DNA from: Actinomycetota bacterium
GTDB lineage: Bacteria; Actinomycetota; Actinomycetes; Mycobacteriales; Mycobacteriaceae
Assembly: GCA_018268465.1 (NCBI GenBank)
Contig: JAFDWN010000050.1
Span: 1 to 64,000, forward strand
DNA length: 64,000 bases
Direction: 5' to 3'
Shown here: in pieces, positions 32,098 to 42,091 of the stretch
Position numbering within the stretch: the first letter of the stretch is position 1
Layout of the letters: every line of letters starts with the position of its first letter
The notes under the pieces: model-generated
The model's database searches: none
Told to the model about the DNA's origin: nothing
What the model saw: the letters and a program-made list of their open reading frames with translations, nothing else
Program-made: the position numbers and the translations under genes

Positions 32098-32907
32098 TCA
32101 CTCTTCGCGCAGGCGCTCACCCGCGGGGTGCTCTTCGCGCAAGCGCTCATCGTTGTCGTCGTCGTCGTCAACGGTGCCGTCACTTTCAGCCGGGTGTCGG
32201 TGGTGCTCCGCGGCCGACCGGCGCCCACCGTGGATAGGACGGCGGCGCCGCTCGTAGGGTTCCCGCGCGGCCGGTCCGGAGCCTTCGCGCGGCGCGTCGT
32301 GATCGAAGTACCGCAGCGATTCGGCCAGTTTGGCACGTGCCCGCGAGCACCGGCTCTTCACCGTCCCCTCGGCGACCCCCAACAGCCGCGCCGTCTCGGC
32401 GACCGAGAAACCCTGCATATCCACGGCCACCACCGCCGCGCGCTGCTCGACGGGCAGGCGCATCAGCGCACGATGCACCACGATCGCGGTGTCCACCCGT
32501 CCGGCGGGATCCCCGACCTGTGCGACGTCGTCGAACAATTCGGTGGTCGGGCGCGTCTTTGCCCGCCGCAGCCGGTCAAGGCAGGCGTTGACCACGATGC
32601 GGTACAGCCAGCTGCTCACCGCGGAGTCGTAGCGGAAGGCGGGCGCGTTGCGGTGCGCCGAGAGCATCGCGTCCTGGATGGCGTCGGCGGCGTCCTCGGG
32701 GTTGCGGCTCGTCATCTGCGCCAGCCGGTACAGCTGCCGGTGATGACGGCGGAACAGCTCCTCGAACGCATACCGGTCGCCGGCCACGTGCGCGGCCAAC
32801 AGGTCGGCGTCGGACCCGCCCGAGCCCTCTGACAAGCCCGCATGCTCGGCGGACCCCACCCGATCCAACGGCCTGTCCGGCCCGTAGACACCCCCGAAGC
32901 TCCCCAC
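32098..32907 (-). CDS. sigM: ECF RNA polymerase sigma factor SigM
   Basis: A 269-residue protein with sigma region 2 (FEELFRRHHRQLYRLAQMTS, then DAADAIQDAMLSAHRNAPAF) and region 4 (RLPVEQRAAVVAVDMQGFSV and ETARLLGVAEGTVKSRCSRA). The conserved part ends near residue 200. A 65-residue charged tail follows and finishes DNDERLREEHPAGERLREE. The last part of the tail is encoded by the short repeat also seen between parA and parB. M. tuberculosis SigM is about 200 residues, so this tail is extra. The GTG start at 32907 is not firmly fixed. The next gene encodes its anti-sigma factor. Confidence 0.93.
   Translation of the reverse strand: MGSFGGVYGPDRPLDRVGSAEHAGLSEGSGGSDADLLAAHVAGDRYAFEELFRRHHRQLYRLAQMTSRNPEDAADAIQDAMLSAHRNAPAFRYDSAVSSWLYRIVVNACLDRLRRAKTRPTTELFDDVAQVGDPAGRVDTAIVVHRALMRLPVEQRAAVVAVDMQGFSVAETARLLGVAEGTVKSRCSRARAKLAESLRYFDHDAPREGSGPAAREPYERRRRPIHGGRRSAAEHHRHPAESDGTVDDDDDNDERLREEHPAGERLREE
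32100..32151 (-). repeat. Short interspersed repeat forming the sigM 3' end
   Basis: Two copies on the minus strand: 32130-32151 is identical over 22 bases to the core at 26290, and 32100-32120 is a one-to-three-mismatch copy. They encode ERLREE twice at the SigM C-terminus. Confidence 0.8.
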
Positions 32908-32978
32908 AGCCGAACCCTAATCGGCTCCGGGGGTCACCCATGACACATGTTTGCCCGCACCTGCCGGCCGCACCGAGG

Positions 32979-35900
32979 TCAGGACGCGGCGCGCAGGGTG
33001 ATCTCGGAGATGTCGGTTCGGCTCTGGCCGTCGACGGTGCCCAGTGTGGAGATCCACACCAACACGTACGACGTCGGTGAGGCGTTGCTGATGTTGATGG
33101 TGTTCGCGCCGGTCTTCAGCGGCGTCGGGGGCGTCAGTGAGGTGGTCTGGTCCAGGGACGACGGCGTCGCGGTCTGCGACGAACGGATCTCCACCTGGGT
33201 GCCGGTGCTGGTGACGTTGATATCCACCGAACCCAGCGTGGTGGGCTGCGGAAGTTGCAGCATCAGCCCGACACCGTTCTTGAAGTTCGGGAACGGCACC
33301 GGGTCGCTGTAGGTGTCGGTAGACCACGCCGTGCCCGGGTCGCCGTCGATGGCGTTGCCCGCCGTATCCGGCGAATCCGCCCCGCCCGCAGGCGAGAACA
33401 CCGTCGCCCGAACGGGTTTGACGACGGCGCCACTCGCGGTGCTGCCGGTCGTTCCGTCCTCGGAGGTGGTGGGGGCGTTGAGGCCCAGCTGGTCTTCGTT
33501 GAGGGAGCCACCGACGTCACCGAAGATGCGGCTGAGCACCGTCGCCAGCACGACGAGCGCGACCACCACGATGGCGCCGCCCACCCCCAGCCCGACCATC
33601 AGGCCCTTCTTGCGGCGGGCCCTGGCCTCGGGGTCCTCGAGCGGCTCGTCGCGGAACCGTGGGTGTGCCGGGGGTTCGGGGGTGTCGACGGGCTCGATCA
33701 CCTCGGTGCGGTCGGCGATGGCGGTGGCCTGCTGCAGCAGGTTGAGCAAGGTGGGGGCGCTGCGGATCCCGCCACCCTCCTGCACGGCGCGCGCCGCGGC
33801 CGCCGAAATCTGGAACGGGATGTCCCGGTTGACCGCGCGGGGCTCCACCGGATGGCCGCCGGCGTCGCGGTCGGCCGGGGCGAGCCCGCTGCGGACCCCC
33901 GGTTCGGGCAGCGGCCAACGATTCACCAGCAGGGCGTACAGCGCCGCACCGATACCTCTGATGTCGGCTTCGGGGGTGGCGTCGGGCAAGGTCGCGGGAA
34001 ACGCCAGCGCCACGTCGCCTTCGATGCTCACCCGTACCCGGCTCGGATGGTCGATCGACAGGGCGACACCCGAGCGATGCGCCGCGTCGGCCGCCGCGGC
34101 CAGCGATTGGACCGCCCGGGCTGCGCCGATCGGGGAGGGCAGGGTGTCGGCGACCTCGGCCAGTGAGCCGCCGCGGATCCATTCCGACACCACCAACCCG
34201 CCGGAACCGGTGTGCGTGACGTCGAGGACCCGCGCGACGCCGGTGCGGTCGATGCGGCTCAGCCGCATCGTGCGCGACAGGATGTCCCGCACCTGTTCGT
34301 CGGGCATGGTGGCGTCGGGGTCGACGAACGTCAACGCGACCTGGCGGTCCAGCGCGGTGTCGAGGGCCTGCCAGAACTGCAGGTTGGGTGGGCCGCCGTG
34401 GAACACCAGCAGCCGGTACCGCCCACCGCCCACGCTGGCGCCGGGAATGAGGTGGACGTCATCGTCGGACGTCGCCGCCTCGATCGCAGGTTCGCGGGGC
34501 GGGTCGAATGCGATCGGTTCGCGCGTCGGATCCCCGCCGTAGTCCGCGGGCGGGCGGCCCGAGGACGGCGCCGCCATCTCGGTGGTCGCCTTGGTGGACG
34601 GCGTCTCGGCGACGTCGGGCTGGAAGTCGTCGGCGCTGGGCCGCGGGATCTTCTTGGTCGCCGTGCCATCCGGGCCTGATGCGGCGCTAGCCGCGGAGTC
34701 GTCGGCCACCGCTGGTCCTTTCCGCATCCCCACCCCGGCAACAGGTGCCGGAGCCCCCTGCCGTGCGGTCGTCGACCGTTGGTCACGCCGCTCCGGACGA
34801 GAATTTCTCTGCTCAGAGTATCTGACCTGGTGGGCGGGGCGGACCGGGTCGGGTGTCGCGGACGCGCGGGTGGCTACCGGACCGCCACGGCCGAGGCGAC
34901 GCCGGATGACCGCCGCGGCGGCCACCGCGTCGGGCACCTTCGCGGCGAGCATCACGCCCGCCACGATGGGCGCCATGATGAGACCCAGGATCGCCAGCCG
35001 CAGCAGTGAACCGGCCGCACCGCCGTCGATGGTCAGCGCCTCCAGGCCGAGAAGGTGGTCGGCGACGTGGGCGATGAGGCCGGCGATCAGCGACGCGGTG
35101 ATCGTCACCAGAATGGTGCGGATCACCTGCAGGCTGAGCAGGCGCCCGCCCGGCGGGTCGAGGCTGGACCGCAGCAGGACGTAGCCGACGGTGGCGCCGG
35201 CCAGGAAGCCGAGGCCGTTCGCCAGGCCCAGATACCCGGCCACGAGGTCGGGATCGTCGGTGAGGTGCGGCGCGGCCAGGGACGCGGCGATCTTGACCGC
35301 TGTCACCACGACGATGATGGCGATCGGTGTCCAGGGCTGCTCGCGGGCGTAGAACACCCGCAGTTGCAGCAGCACCAGCGCATACGGGATCAGCGTGAAT
35401 GCCGACAGCGTGATCGCCATGCCCAGGTAGCCGGCGTCGGTCTCGCCGAAGTTCCCGTAGGCGAACAGCGCGCTGCCGATCGCCGGCCCACTGACGGTCA
35501 TGACGGCGACGATCGGGATCAGCGTGACCATCGTGAGTCGGGTCGCCAACGACAGATCGGCCAGCACGGCGGGAATGTCGTTGGCGGCAGCGTTGCGGCT
35601 CAACCGGGGCATCACCACGGTCAGCACCGTGACCCCGATGATGCCGAACGGCAGCTGCAGCACCAGCCAGGTGTAGTTGTAGATCGCCGGTCCCGACGCG
35701 GCCGCGGTGCTGGCGATCTGGTTGCCCACCACCAACCCGATCTGGCTGATGAGGACGTAGAGCACCATCGCGGCGGCCATCATGCCGAACTTCTTCAGGC
35801 GCGCGTCGATACCCCACAGCGGGCGCAGGCTGATGCGTTCGCGGCGGATGGCCAGGAACAGCACCGCGACCTGCGCGACGACGCCCAGCGTCGTGCCGAT

Positions 35901-36701
35901 GCCCAGCACGAGCAGTTTGGCGTTGCCCATCTGGACCGGATCGACGGACAGTTCGCCCGGCACCAGGACGAACAGCCCGAGCGTGGCGATTGCCACGACA
36001 TTGTTGACCACCGGCGCCCAGGCGGGCGGTCCGAACACGTTGCGGGTGTTCAGGATCGCCATGAAGACCGAGGACAGTCCGTAGAACAGCACCTGCGGCA
36101 GCAGAAGGTAGGCGAACGCGGTGGTCAGCGGCTCGTCGACCTGCGGGTCGTCGCCCAGCATCAACCGCACCAACAGCGGCGCGGCCGCCACCGAGAGCAC
36201 CGTGGCGACCAGCAGCAGACTGGTGGCCAGCGTGACCAGGCGCCGCACGAAGGCGGCGCCGCCGTCGGGATCGTCGCGCTCCGCGCGGGCCAGCACCGGG
36301 ACGAAGATCGCGGTGAACGTCGCCTCCAGGACCAGCGCCGCCACCAGATTGGGCAGCTGGTTGGCGATGCTGAACGAACTCGACAGCGCTGCGCCCAGGA
36401 TGGCGGCGAGCAGCACGATGCGCAGGAATCCGGTGATCCGGCTCACCAGGGTGGCCAGTGCCATACCCCAGGACCGCGATACCACCGCCGCGTCGGTCAG
36501 CTCGGGACGCCCGGCCCGGCGCCGCGGTGCGGGCCCGTGGGGCAGGCGCTGCGGCGGTGCCGGTGGTGGGCCCGGCGGGGGAGGCGGCCCGGCGCGCTGC
36601 TCCCGACGCCGATGCCCGGACCGCTGCCGCGCCGTATCCGGGACGGCCCGGCCGGCCGGCGCCGGTGACCGCCCCGGTTCCGGTCGCCACGAGCCGGTCA
36701 T
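32979..36701 (-). CDS. murJ: Lipid II flippase MurJ fused to pseudokinase and extracytoplasmic domain
   Basis: A 1240-residue protein. ATG 36701 is chosen because it overlaps the upstream stop and has GAGGAG just before it. After a Pro-rich 80-residue N-terminus comes a MOP-superfamily flippase of about 14 helices (SRITGFLRIVLLAAILGAAL onward, to about residue 600). A linker and a Ser/Thr-kinase-like domain without catalytic motifs follow (GGRYRLLVFHGGPPNLQFWQ start). One membrane helix (MVGLGVGGAIVVVALVVLAT) and a C-terminal galactose-binding-like beta domain (DPGTAWSTDTYSDPVPFPNF) complete it. It flips lipid II across the membrane; PknB phosphorylation of the pseudokinase recruits FhaA in mycobacteria. 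It matches Rv3910. Confidence 0.95.
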   Translation of the reverse strand: MTGSWRPEPGRSPAPAGRAVPDTARQRSGHRRREQRAGPPPPPGPPPAPPQRLPHGPAPRRRAGRPELTDAAVVSRSWGMALATLVSRITGFLRIVLLAAILGAALSSSFSIANQLPNLVAALVLEATFTAIFVPVLARAERDDPDGGAAFVRRLVTLATSLLLVATVLSVAAAPLLVRLMLGDDPQVDEPLTTAFAYLLLPQVLFYGLSSVFMAILNTRNVFGPPAWAPVVNNVVAIATLGLFVLVPGELSVDPVQMGNAKLLVLGIGTTLGVVAQVAVLFLAIRRERISLRPLWGIDARLKKFGMMAAAMVLYVLISQIGLVVGNQIASTAAASGPAIYNYTWLVLQLPFGIIGVTVLTVVMPRLSRNAAANDIPAVLADLSLATRLTMVTLIPIVAVMTVSGPAIGSALFAYGNFGETDAGYLGMAITLSAFTLIPYALVLLQLRVFYAREQPWTPIAIIVVVTAVKIAASLAAPHLTDDPDLVAGYLGLANGLGFLAGATVGYVLLRSSLDPPGGRLLSLQVIRTILVTITASLIAGLIAHVADHLLGLEALTIDGGAAGSLLRLAILGLIMAPIVAGVMLAAKVPDAVAAAAVIRRRLGRGGPVATRASATPDPVRPAHQVRYSEQRNSRPERRDQRSTTARQGAPAPVAGVGMRKGPAVADDSAASAASGPDGTATKKIPRPSADDFQPDVAETPSTKATTEMAAPSSGRPPADYGGDPTREPIAFDPPREPAIEAATSDDDVHLIPGASVGGGRYRLLVFHGGPPNLQFWQALDTALDRQVALTFVDPDATMPDEQVRDILSRTMRLSRIDRTGVARVLDVTHTGSGGLVVSEWIRGGSLAEVADTLPSPIGAARAVQSLAAAADAAHRSGVALSIDHPSRVRVSIEGDVALAFPATLPDATPEADIRGIGAALYALLVNRWPLPEPGVRSGLAPADRDAGGHPVEPRAVNRDIPFQISAAAARAVQEGGGIRSAPTLLNLLQQATAIADRTEVIEPVDTPEPPAHPRFRDEPLEDPEARARRKKGLMVGLGVGGAIVVVALVVLATVLSRIFGDVGGSLNEDQLGLNAPTTSEDGTTGSTASGAVVKPVRATVFSPAGGADSPDTAGNAIDGDPGTAWSTDTYSDPVPFPNFKNGVGLMLQLPQPTTLGSVDINVTSTGTQVEIRSSQTATPSSLDQTTSLTPPTPLKTGANTINISNASPTSYVLVWISTLGTVDGQSRTDISEITLRAAS

Positions 36702-39160
36702 TTCTCCTCGCCGGTGCGGCTGGACGGCGGGGACTTCGAGTCGTCGCTGCCGTAGGCCATCGCGACGTCCAGCGGGTCGGGATGCGGGCGGCGGGGGCTC
36801 GGCGGTCGGTCCAGGTCGGCCCGGTCGGGCTGACCGCGGAAGCGATGCCACAGCCGGCGGCCCGCCAGCGTGACCAGGACCGCACCCGCCGACAGGGTGA
36901 TGAAGAACAGCACCTTCCCGTAGGCGTTGGAGTGCACCGACAGGCGAACCGGTTCGCCGAGCGGCATTCCGTCGGCCGTACGCAGCGAGACATCGACGGC
37001 GACCCGCTGGGTGAAGTGGACTTCGATCGGCACCCGCAGCGGCAGGTAGCCGGGTGGCAATTCGATCTCGCCGAGGTCGGTCACCGACATGCCCGGCGGC
37101 GCGTCGACGTACAGCCGCACCCGGATCGGCACCGGCAGATCGTTGCGCAACGCCAGCGGCAGCGGGCTGCGCTCGGTGGCCAGCGTGTACGCCCCGCCCG
37201 GGTTGACGATGGTGACCGCACCGAACAGGTCGCCGACGGTGTCGGAGACGACGGCCAGGCGCCGCTGTGCCTGTGGGTTGCGGGCGTCGGGCGGTACGGA
37301 CTGGCTCAGCGCGCGCAGCATGTCCTCACGCAGCGGCGCGGTGTACTGGGCCCCGGTCAGGCCGGTGCGCACATCGGTGGTCAGCGCCGCGGTCAACCCC
37401 CACAACCGGCCGGTCGACGACGACACCGCCGAGATCACGCCGTCGTCGAAGCGGCTGGCGGGATCCCCGACCGGGTCGCCGGGCGGGGCCTGGGTCGGTT
37501 CCTGCGGGACGGCGGCGCTGTCGGCGATGACCGCGGTCAATGGCCGCGGCGTCGCGAGTCCGGACCTGATCGCGGTGGCGACCGCGGTGAGGATTGCCTG
37601 GGCATCGTCGGGTTGCAGGCTCCACACCGGGGGCGGCATCAGGATTTGGGTGCGCGGCTGGGTTTCGGGGCGCAGGCCCGGCCACAGCAGCGATGCCAGC
37701 GCGTCCTGGCGGCGTGCCACCTCGGAGTCGTGTTTGACCGGGATGGCCAGTGACGGGTCCAGGTAGGACGGGGTCACGGGGTCGGTACCCGCGGCGGCGA
37801 GCGCGGCGCCCACGGCGGGATCGAACGGCGCGGCCACCACGAGGGGGTTGTAGCGCACAGCCGTGAGGTCGGCCGTCGCGGGTTGACCGGTGGCCGAGTC
37901 TTCCGCGGTGATGTTCGCGGCGGCGATCGCCACCGTGGGTGGCTGCGCGGACAGCAGCGTGACCGCGGGACCCGTGAGAGGGCCGTCGGCGAGCAGGGTG
38001 GCCCCGCGGACCGACGGGACGCCGAGGATCTGGTCGACGACGTCGCCGGCCCCGGTGGTGGCGATCGAGCCGAGGCCGGGATCCCCGACGCGGTGCAGCG
38101 CGTCGAGATCGGCTTGGGCGTACGGGGTCGGTGCGACGCACATCCGCTGCGCGAGAGTCTTGAGCCGGGCGAGCCATTCGATCGCCGCCTGCTGGCCGGT
38201 GCCGGGCGTCGTCGGCGTGCCGGGTCCGTTGTCGGCGGCCGTGTTGACGACGTAGCCCGCGGTCATCGCGTTGACGGTGACCAGAAGGTCTGGGTCGACC
38301 GCCAGGCACAGCGCGGGGGCCACCTGACCGCCCGGATCGACCGTGGGGCTGGTCGCGAAGTCGACGGCGGACAGCAGGGTGTCGAGCCTGCCGCCGGGTG
38401 CCAGTGAGGTGGCGAGTTCGTCGTCGACCAGGCGGACCGGTGTGGTGCCACCGGGTGCGCCGGCGGCCAGGCGGGGCCGGTCGGCCAGCGGCCACAACAT
38501 GGTCAGTTGCACCGGTTTGGAGGTGTCCGGCGGTACCACCGCCGTCAGGGTGTCGGCGGGGGAGTTGGCCGCCGGCTCGTCGGACGACTGCGGCGGCACC
38601 CCGAGGACGGGCAACAGGAAGCGCGCGTCGTCCAACCGGGCCGGGGCGCCGTAGTCGGGGGTGCCGTTGACGTTGACCAGCATCGGGTACACCCCGGGTT
38701 GTTCGATCCCCAGTGAGGGCTGGTCTGCCGAACGTAGCGGGAAGTCCAGGCTGAACGGTACGTTCTGGCCGCGGTCGAGTTCACCGGCGACGGTGACGAA
38801 ATCGGCGACGGGATCGTATTGGTCCAGATTGCCGGTGAGGTTGGTGCGCAACCCTGCCGACGAGGTCACCGCGGGCGCATGCTCGAGGCGCACCACGACG
38901 TCACGTACCGGACGGTCCCCGACGTTGAGCACCATGCCCCGCACGCTCACGACGGGTTCACTGGTGGTCGTGACGATCTCGGGGCGCACCTGGTCGATGC
39001 GCAGCTGTAGGAACGCCTGCGCACCGGGTTCACCGGCGGCTGCGCTGGGTAGCGCCGCAGGAATGACGACGAGCACGAGGAGCACGACGAGGGCGAGCAG
39101 GCGGGACACCACCCGGCTGAGGCGCGGCTCCGCCAGGGCTTTCACGGTCCTTGTCCGCAT
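36698..39160 (-). CDS. DUF6049 family exported membrane protein (Rv3909 homologue)
   Basis: An 820-residue protein. The N-terminal signal segment ([20 protein letters not shown]) is cleaved or anchors. The large extracytoplasmic part contains Ig-like strands ([20 protein letters not shown]) and a long mixed region. A C-terminal membrane helix ([19 protein letters not shown]) is followed by a basic cytoplasmic tail. It lies between mutT4 and murJ, overlapping the former by 19 and the latter by four bases, so it is made with MurJ. The family is actinobacterial and thought to be envelope-related; no enzymatic motif is visible. ATG 39160 is the start. Confidence 0.85.
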   Translation of the reverse strand: MRTRTVKALAEPRLSRVVSRLLALVVLLVLVVIPAALPSAAAGEPGAQAFLQLRIDQVRPEIVTTTSEPVVSVRGMVLNVGDRPVRDVVVRLEHAPAVTSSAGLRTNLTGNLDQYDPVADFVTVAGELDRGQNVPFSLDFPLRSADQPSLGIEQPGVYPMLVNVNGTPDYGAPARLDDARFLLPVLGVPPQSSDEPAANSPADTLTAVVPPDTSKPVQLTMLWPLADRPRLAAGAPGGTTPVRLVDDELATSLAPGGRLDTLLSAVDFATSPTVDPGGQVAPALCLAVDPDLLVTVNAMTAGYVVNTAADNGPGTPTTPGTGQQAAIEWLARLKTLAQRMCVAPTPYAQADLDALHRVGDPGLGSIATTGAGDVVDQILGVPSVRGATLLADGPLTGPAVTLLSAQPPTVAIAAANITAEDSATGQPATADLTAVRYNPLVVAAPFDPAVGAALAAAGTDPVTPSYLDPSLAIPVKHDSEVARRQDALASLLWPGLRPETQPRTQILMPPPVWSLQPDDAQAILTAVATAIRSGLATPRPLTAVIADSAAVPQEPTQAPPGDPVGDPASRFDDGVISAVSSSTGRLWGLTAALTTDVRTGLTGAQYTAPLREDMLRALSQSVPPDARNPQAQRRLAVVSDTVGDLFGAVTIVNPGGAYTLATERSPLPLALRNDLPVPIRVRLYVDAPPGMSVTDLGEIELPPGYLPLRVPIEVHFTQRVAVDVSLRTADGMPLGEPVRLSVHSNAYGKVLFFITLSAGAVLVTLAGRRLWHRFRGQPDRADLDRPPSPRRPHPDPLDVAMAYGSDDSKSPPSSRTGEEK

Positions 39161-39921
39161 CCGTTCGTCCGCTGGCCGGGTTGGGACTGGCTGGAGTCGT
39201 CGCGACGGCGGTTCCGGGTGTGGGAGTGGGTCTGACCGCGGCGGCGCGGCGAGGTCCGCGGCAGCGGCGGCAGGGCGGACGGGCCGTCGGCGTGGAGTCG
39301 GTCGATCAGTTCACCGGCCACCTCTGCGAGGCGCCGTTCGTCGGCGTACGCCAGACGTGACGGCAGCTCGTGCACCGGCACCCACGCCACCTCGCTGACC
39401 TCGACGTCCTCGTCGGACAGTTCACCGCCGAGGAATCGCATGAGGTAGTGGTGGACGGTCTTGTGTACACGCCGGCCCTCGGTGACGAACCAGTAGTCGA
39501 TGCTGCCGAGTGCCGCGAGAACGCTGCCCTGGATGCCGGTCTCCTCGGCAACTTCACGGATGGCGGTCTGTTCGGCGGTCTCGCCGAGTTCGATATGGCC
39601 TTTGGGTAGCGACCACAGCATCCGTCCGCGCCGGTCGACGCGGCCGATCAGCGCGGCGACCTGCGTCTCCTTGGGGCCGTCGATACCATCGATGACCAGC
39701 CCGCCCGCGGACGTCTCGTGGACGGTGCGCAGCCGGTCCGGCGGTCGCCGCGGACGCGGCTTCTGCGGTTTGGCCGTCCCGGCGGCATCGCCGCCGGGGG
39801 ACTGGGGTGCGGCCGGGGCGGTGGCCTTGTGCGTGACATCGGGGTCGGGTGGGCCGGCCGCGCGCCTGCCGCGACGTCGCCCGCGGCGGCGTCGTGGTTT
39901 GGCCTGTTCGCCGTCCGACAC
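39142..39921 (-). CDS. mutT4: Nudix hydrolase MutT4
   Basis: A 259-residue protein. GTG 39921 gives the conserved [19 protein letters not shown] basic N-terminus seen in the M. tuberculosis protein; GTG 39942 is an alternative. A disordered Pro/Ala linker follows. The Nudix fold starts at [14 protein letters not shown] and holds the Nudix box [20 protein letters not shown] (residues 108-127) with all metal-binding Glu residues. The C-terminus is basic and Pro-rich. Nudix enzymes hydrolyse nucleoside-diphosphate-linked compounds; the substrate of MutT4 is not settled. It is divergent from pcnA and is the first gene of the mutT4-DUF6049-murJ run. Confidence 0.92.
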   Translation of the reverse strand: MSDGEQAKPRRRRGRRRGRRAAGPPDPDVTHKATAPAAPQSPGGDAAGTAKPQKPRPRRPPDRLRTVHETSAGGLVIDGIDGPKETQVAALIGRVDRRGRMLWSLPKGHIELGETAEQTAIREVAEETGIQGSVLAALGSIDYWFVTEGRRVHKTVHHYLMRFLGGELSDEDVEVSEVAWVPVHELPSRLAYADERRLAEVAGELIDRLHADGPSALPPLPRTSPRRRGQTHSHTRNRRRDDSSQSQPGQRTNGCGQGP

Positions 39922-40083
39922 CCAAGCGATAGTAGCTGCCACTGCGTTTCACCCTTGCCGCACTCGCCGGTGCGGGCCCCGCGGCTCGCCGGAGGCGGGA
40001 TTCCGGTCCCGTGGGGGCGCCCCGGCGGCGCGTGCGGGGGGTATGCCGCAGGTGCGTGTGCCCGGGGTACCTCGGGGGCGCAC

Positions 40084-40098
40084 TAGGCTCCTCGAACG
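40084..40098 (+). promoter_or_regulatory. Promoter -10 and leaderless start of pcnA
   Basis: TAGGCT at 40084-40089 lies eight bases before the GTG start and there is no ribosome site. Transcription would begin at or next to the start codon, a leaderless mRNA of the kind common in mycobacteria. Confidence 0.5.
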
Positions 40099-41573
40099 TG
40101 CCGGATTCTCCTGACAGCACCGCCGACGCCGCACTGCTTGCCGGCGCGTGGGTGGCGCTCGGCCGCCACGGCGACATCCTGGGTGACCTCGGCGCGGTGT
40201 TCGCCGATGCGGGTTACGAGCTGTACCTCGTGGGCGGCAGCGTCCGCGATGCCCTGCTGGGCAGGCTGGGCAGCGACCTGGACTTCACCACCGACGCCCG
40301 TCCCGAACAGATGCAGCCGCTGCTGCGGACGTGGGCCGACGCGTTGTGGGAGACCGGGATCGAGTTCGGCACCGTCGGCGTCGCGAAGTCCGGCCACCGC
40401 ATCGAGATCACCACCTTCCGGGCCGACAGTTACGACCAGGTGTCGCGCAACCCGACCGTGCGGTTCGGCGACCGGCTCGAGGACGACCTGGTGCGCCGGG
40501 ATTTCACGGTGAACGCCATGGCGGTGCGGGTGACCGCGGACGGCGCGGCGGAGTTCCACGACCCGCTCGGCGGGCTGGCGGATCTGCGTGGCCGACTGCT
40601 CGACACCCCGTCGGCGCCGCAGGTGTCCTTCGGCGACGACCCGCTGCGCATGCTGCGCGCCGCGCGGTTCGTCTCACAACTCGGTTTCGCGGTGGCGCCA
40701 CGAGTGCGTACCGCGATGGAGGAGATGGCCCCGCAGCTGGGCCGTATCACCGCCGAACGGGTCGCCGCGGAGCTCGACAAACTGCTGTTGGGTGCTGACC
40801 CGGTGGCCGGTATCGATCTGATGGTGCAGACCGGCCTCGGCGATGTCGTGCTCCCGGAGGTCGGCGGGATGCGGATGGCGATCGACGAGCACCATCAGCA
40901 CAAGGACGTGTACCAGCATTCGTTGACGGTGTTGCGGCAGGCGATCGACCTGGAGGGCCGCTCCGGAGACGAGTCCGACGGACCCGATCTGGTGTTGCGT
41001 TGGGCGGCGCTGCTGCACGACATCGGCAAGCCGGATACCCGCAAGCACGAGTCCGACGGCGGGGTGAGTTTTCACCACCACGAGGTGGTCGGCGCGAAAA
41101 TGACCCGCAAGCGGATGCGGGCGCTCAAGTACTCCAAGCAGATGGTCGACGACGTGTCGCAACTGGTCTATCTCCATCTGCGGTTCCACGGGTACGGCGA
41201 CGGCAAGTGGACGGATTCCGCGGTGCGGCGCTACGTCACGGATGCGGGCCCGCTGCTGGACAGGCTGCACAAGCTGGTGCGCGCCGACTGCACCACCCGC
41301 AACAAGCGCCGGGCGGCGCGACTGCAGGCCAACTACGACGACCTGGAGCAGCGCATCGCCGAACTGGCCGCCGAGGAGGATCTGGCGCGGGTGAGGCCCG
41401 ACCTCGACGGCAACGCGATCATGCAGATCCTGGGTATCCCGGCGGGGCCGCAGGTGGGGGAGGCATGGCGCCATCTCAAGGAGCTGCGCCTGGACCGCGG
41501 GCCGATGGAGCACGACGAAGCCGTGGCCGAATTGGTGAAGTGGTGGAACGAGCAGGGGCCGCCCCGCGTCTGA
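40098..41573 (+). CDS. pcnA: CCA-adding tRNA nucleotidyltransferase (PcnA)
   Basis: A 491-residue class II nucleotidyltransferase. It starts at GTG 40098 (MPDSPDSTADAALLAGAWVA). The head domain has LYLVGGSVRDALLGR and the catalytic DLDFTT (Asp60, Asp62). The RRDFTVNAMAVR motif and neck (DPLRMLRAARFVSQLGF) follow. A C-terminal HD domain has LLHDIGKPDTRKHE and SFHHHEVVG. It adds or repairs the 3' CCA of tRNAs, needed here because the tRNA genes do not encode CCA. It is followed five bases later by the calcium-loop protein gene. Confidence 0.93.
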   Translation: MPDSPDSTADAALLAGAWVALGRHGDILGDLGAVFADAGYELYLVGGSVRDALLGRLGSDLDFTTDARPEQMQPLLRTWADALWETGIEFGTVGVAKSGHRIEITTFRADSYDQVSRNPTVRFGDRLEDDLVRRDFTVNAMAVRVTADGAAEFHDPLGGLADLRGRLLDTPSAPQVSFGDDPLRMLRAARFVSQLGFAVAPRVRTAMEEMAPQLGRITAERVAAELDKLLLGADPVAGIDLMVQTGLGDVVLPEVGGMRMAIDEHHQHKDVYQHSLTVLRQAIDLEGRSGDESDGPDLVLRWAALLHDIGKPDTRKHESDGGVSFHHHEVVGAKMTRKRMRALKYSKQMVDDVSQLVYLHLRFHGYGDGKWTDSAVRRYVTDAGPLLDRLHKLVRADCTTRNKRRAARLQANYDDLEQRIAELAAEEDLARVRPDLDGNAIMQILGIPAGPQVGEAWRHLKELRLDRGPMEHDEAVAELVKWWNEQGPPRV

Positions 41574-41578
41574 CGGAC

Positions 41579-42079
41579 GTGGAGTACTGCCTCAGTGACG
41601 CCGACGGTTCGGCGACGATGTGGACGGCCGAGCCCGATGTCGACCTGGACGGTGACGGCGCATTCGATGCGGTAGGGCTGGACTTCGACGGTGACGGCCG
41701 CTTCGACGACGTGATGGCCGATCTGGACGGTGACGACCTGGCCGATCACGCGGTGCTCGACGGCGACGACGACGATCTGCCCGAGCGGTACTTCACCGAC
41801 GACGGGTCGGGCACCTGGGCGGTCGGCGTGGACCGGGCCGGACAGATGCGATGGTTCGGGCTGGACGGGGTCGAGCAGGAGGTGGGCGGCCCGCTGGTCG
41901 ATTTCGACGGTGACGGCCAGGTCGACGATCGGCTGGTGGACACCAACGGTGACGGGATGGCCGATCGGGTGCTCTCCGACGGGCGGGCGCATGTGGACAC
42001 CGACGCCGATGGCACGTGGGATGTGAAGCTGGTCGACACCGACGGGGACGGCAGCGCCGACGCCGCGACCGAGTTGTAG
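41579..42079 (+). CDS. Acidic protein with repeated calcium-binding-like DxDGDG loops (Rv3906c homologue)
   Basis: A 166-residue protein built almost entirely of short acidic repeats: DLDGDGAFD (22-30), DFDGDGRFD (35-43), DLDGDDLAD (48-56), DFDGDGQVD (108-116), DTNGDGMAD (121-129), DTDADGTWD (140-148) and DTDGDGSAD (153-161). These match the EF-hand-like loops of thrombospondin type 3 and dockerin repeats, so calcium binding is likely. The centre (YFTDDGSGTWAVGVDRAGQM) lacks the repeat. There is no signal peptide. The GTG start lies five bases after pcnA, implying co-transcription. The function is unknown. Confidence 0.8.
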   Translation: MEYCLSDADGSATMWTAEPDVDLDGDGAFDAVGLDFDGDGRFDDVMADLDGDDLADHAVLDGDDDDLPERYFTDDGSGTWAVGVDRAGQMRWFGLDGVEQEVGGPLVDFDGDGQVDDRLVDTNGDGMADRVLSDGRAHVDTDADGTWDVKLVDTDGDGSADAATEL

Positions 42080-42091
42080 CCGCGCGAGCTC

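Noticed and set aside
34813-36993. 726-codon alternative minus-strand frame over murJ
   Set aside because: Arg/Gly/Pro-rich shadow. The true frame has the flippase helices.
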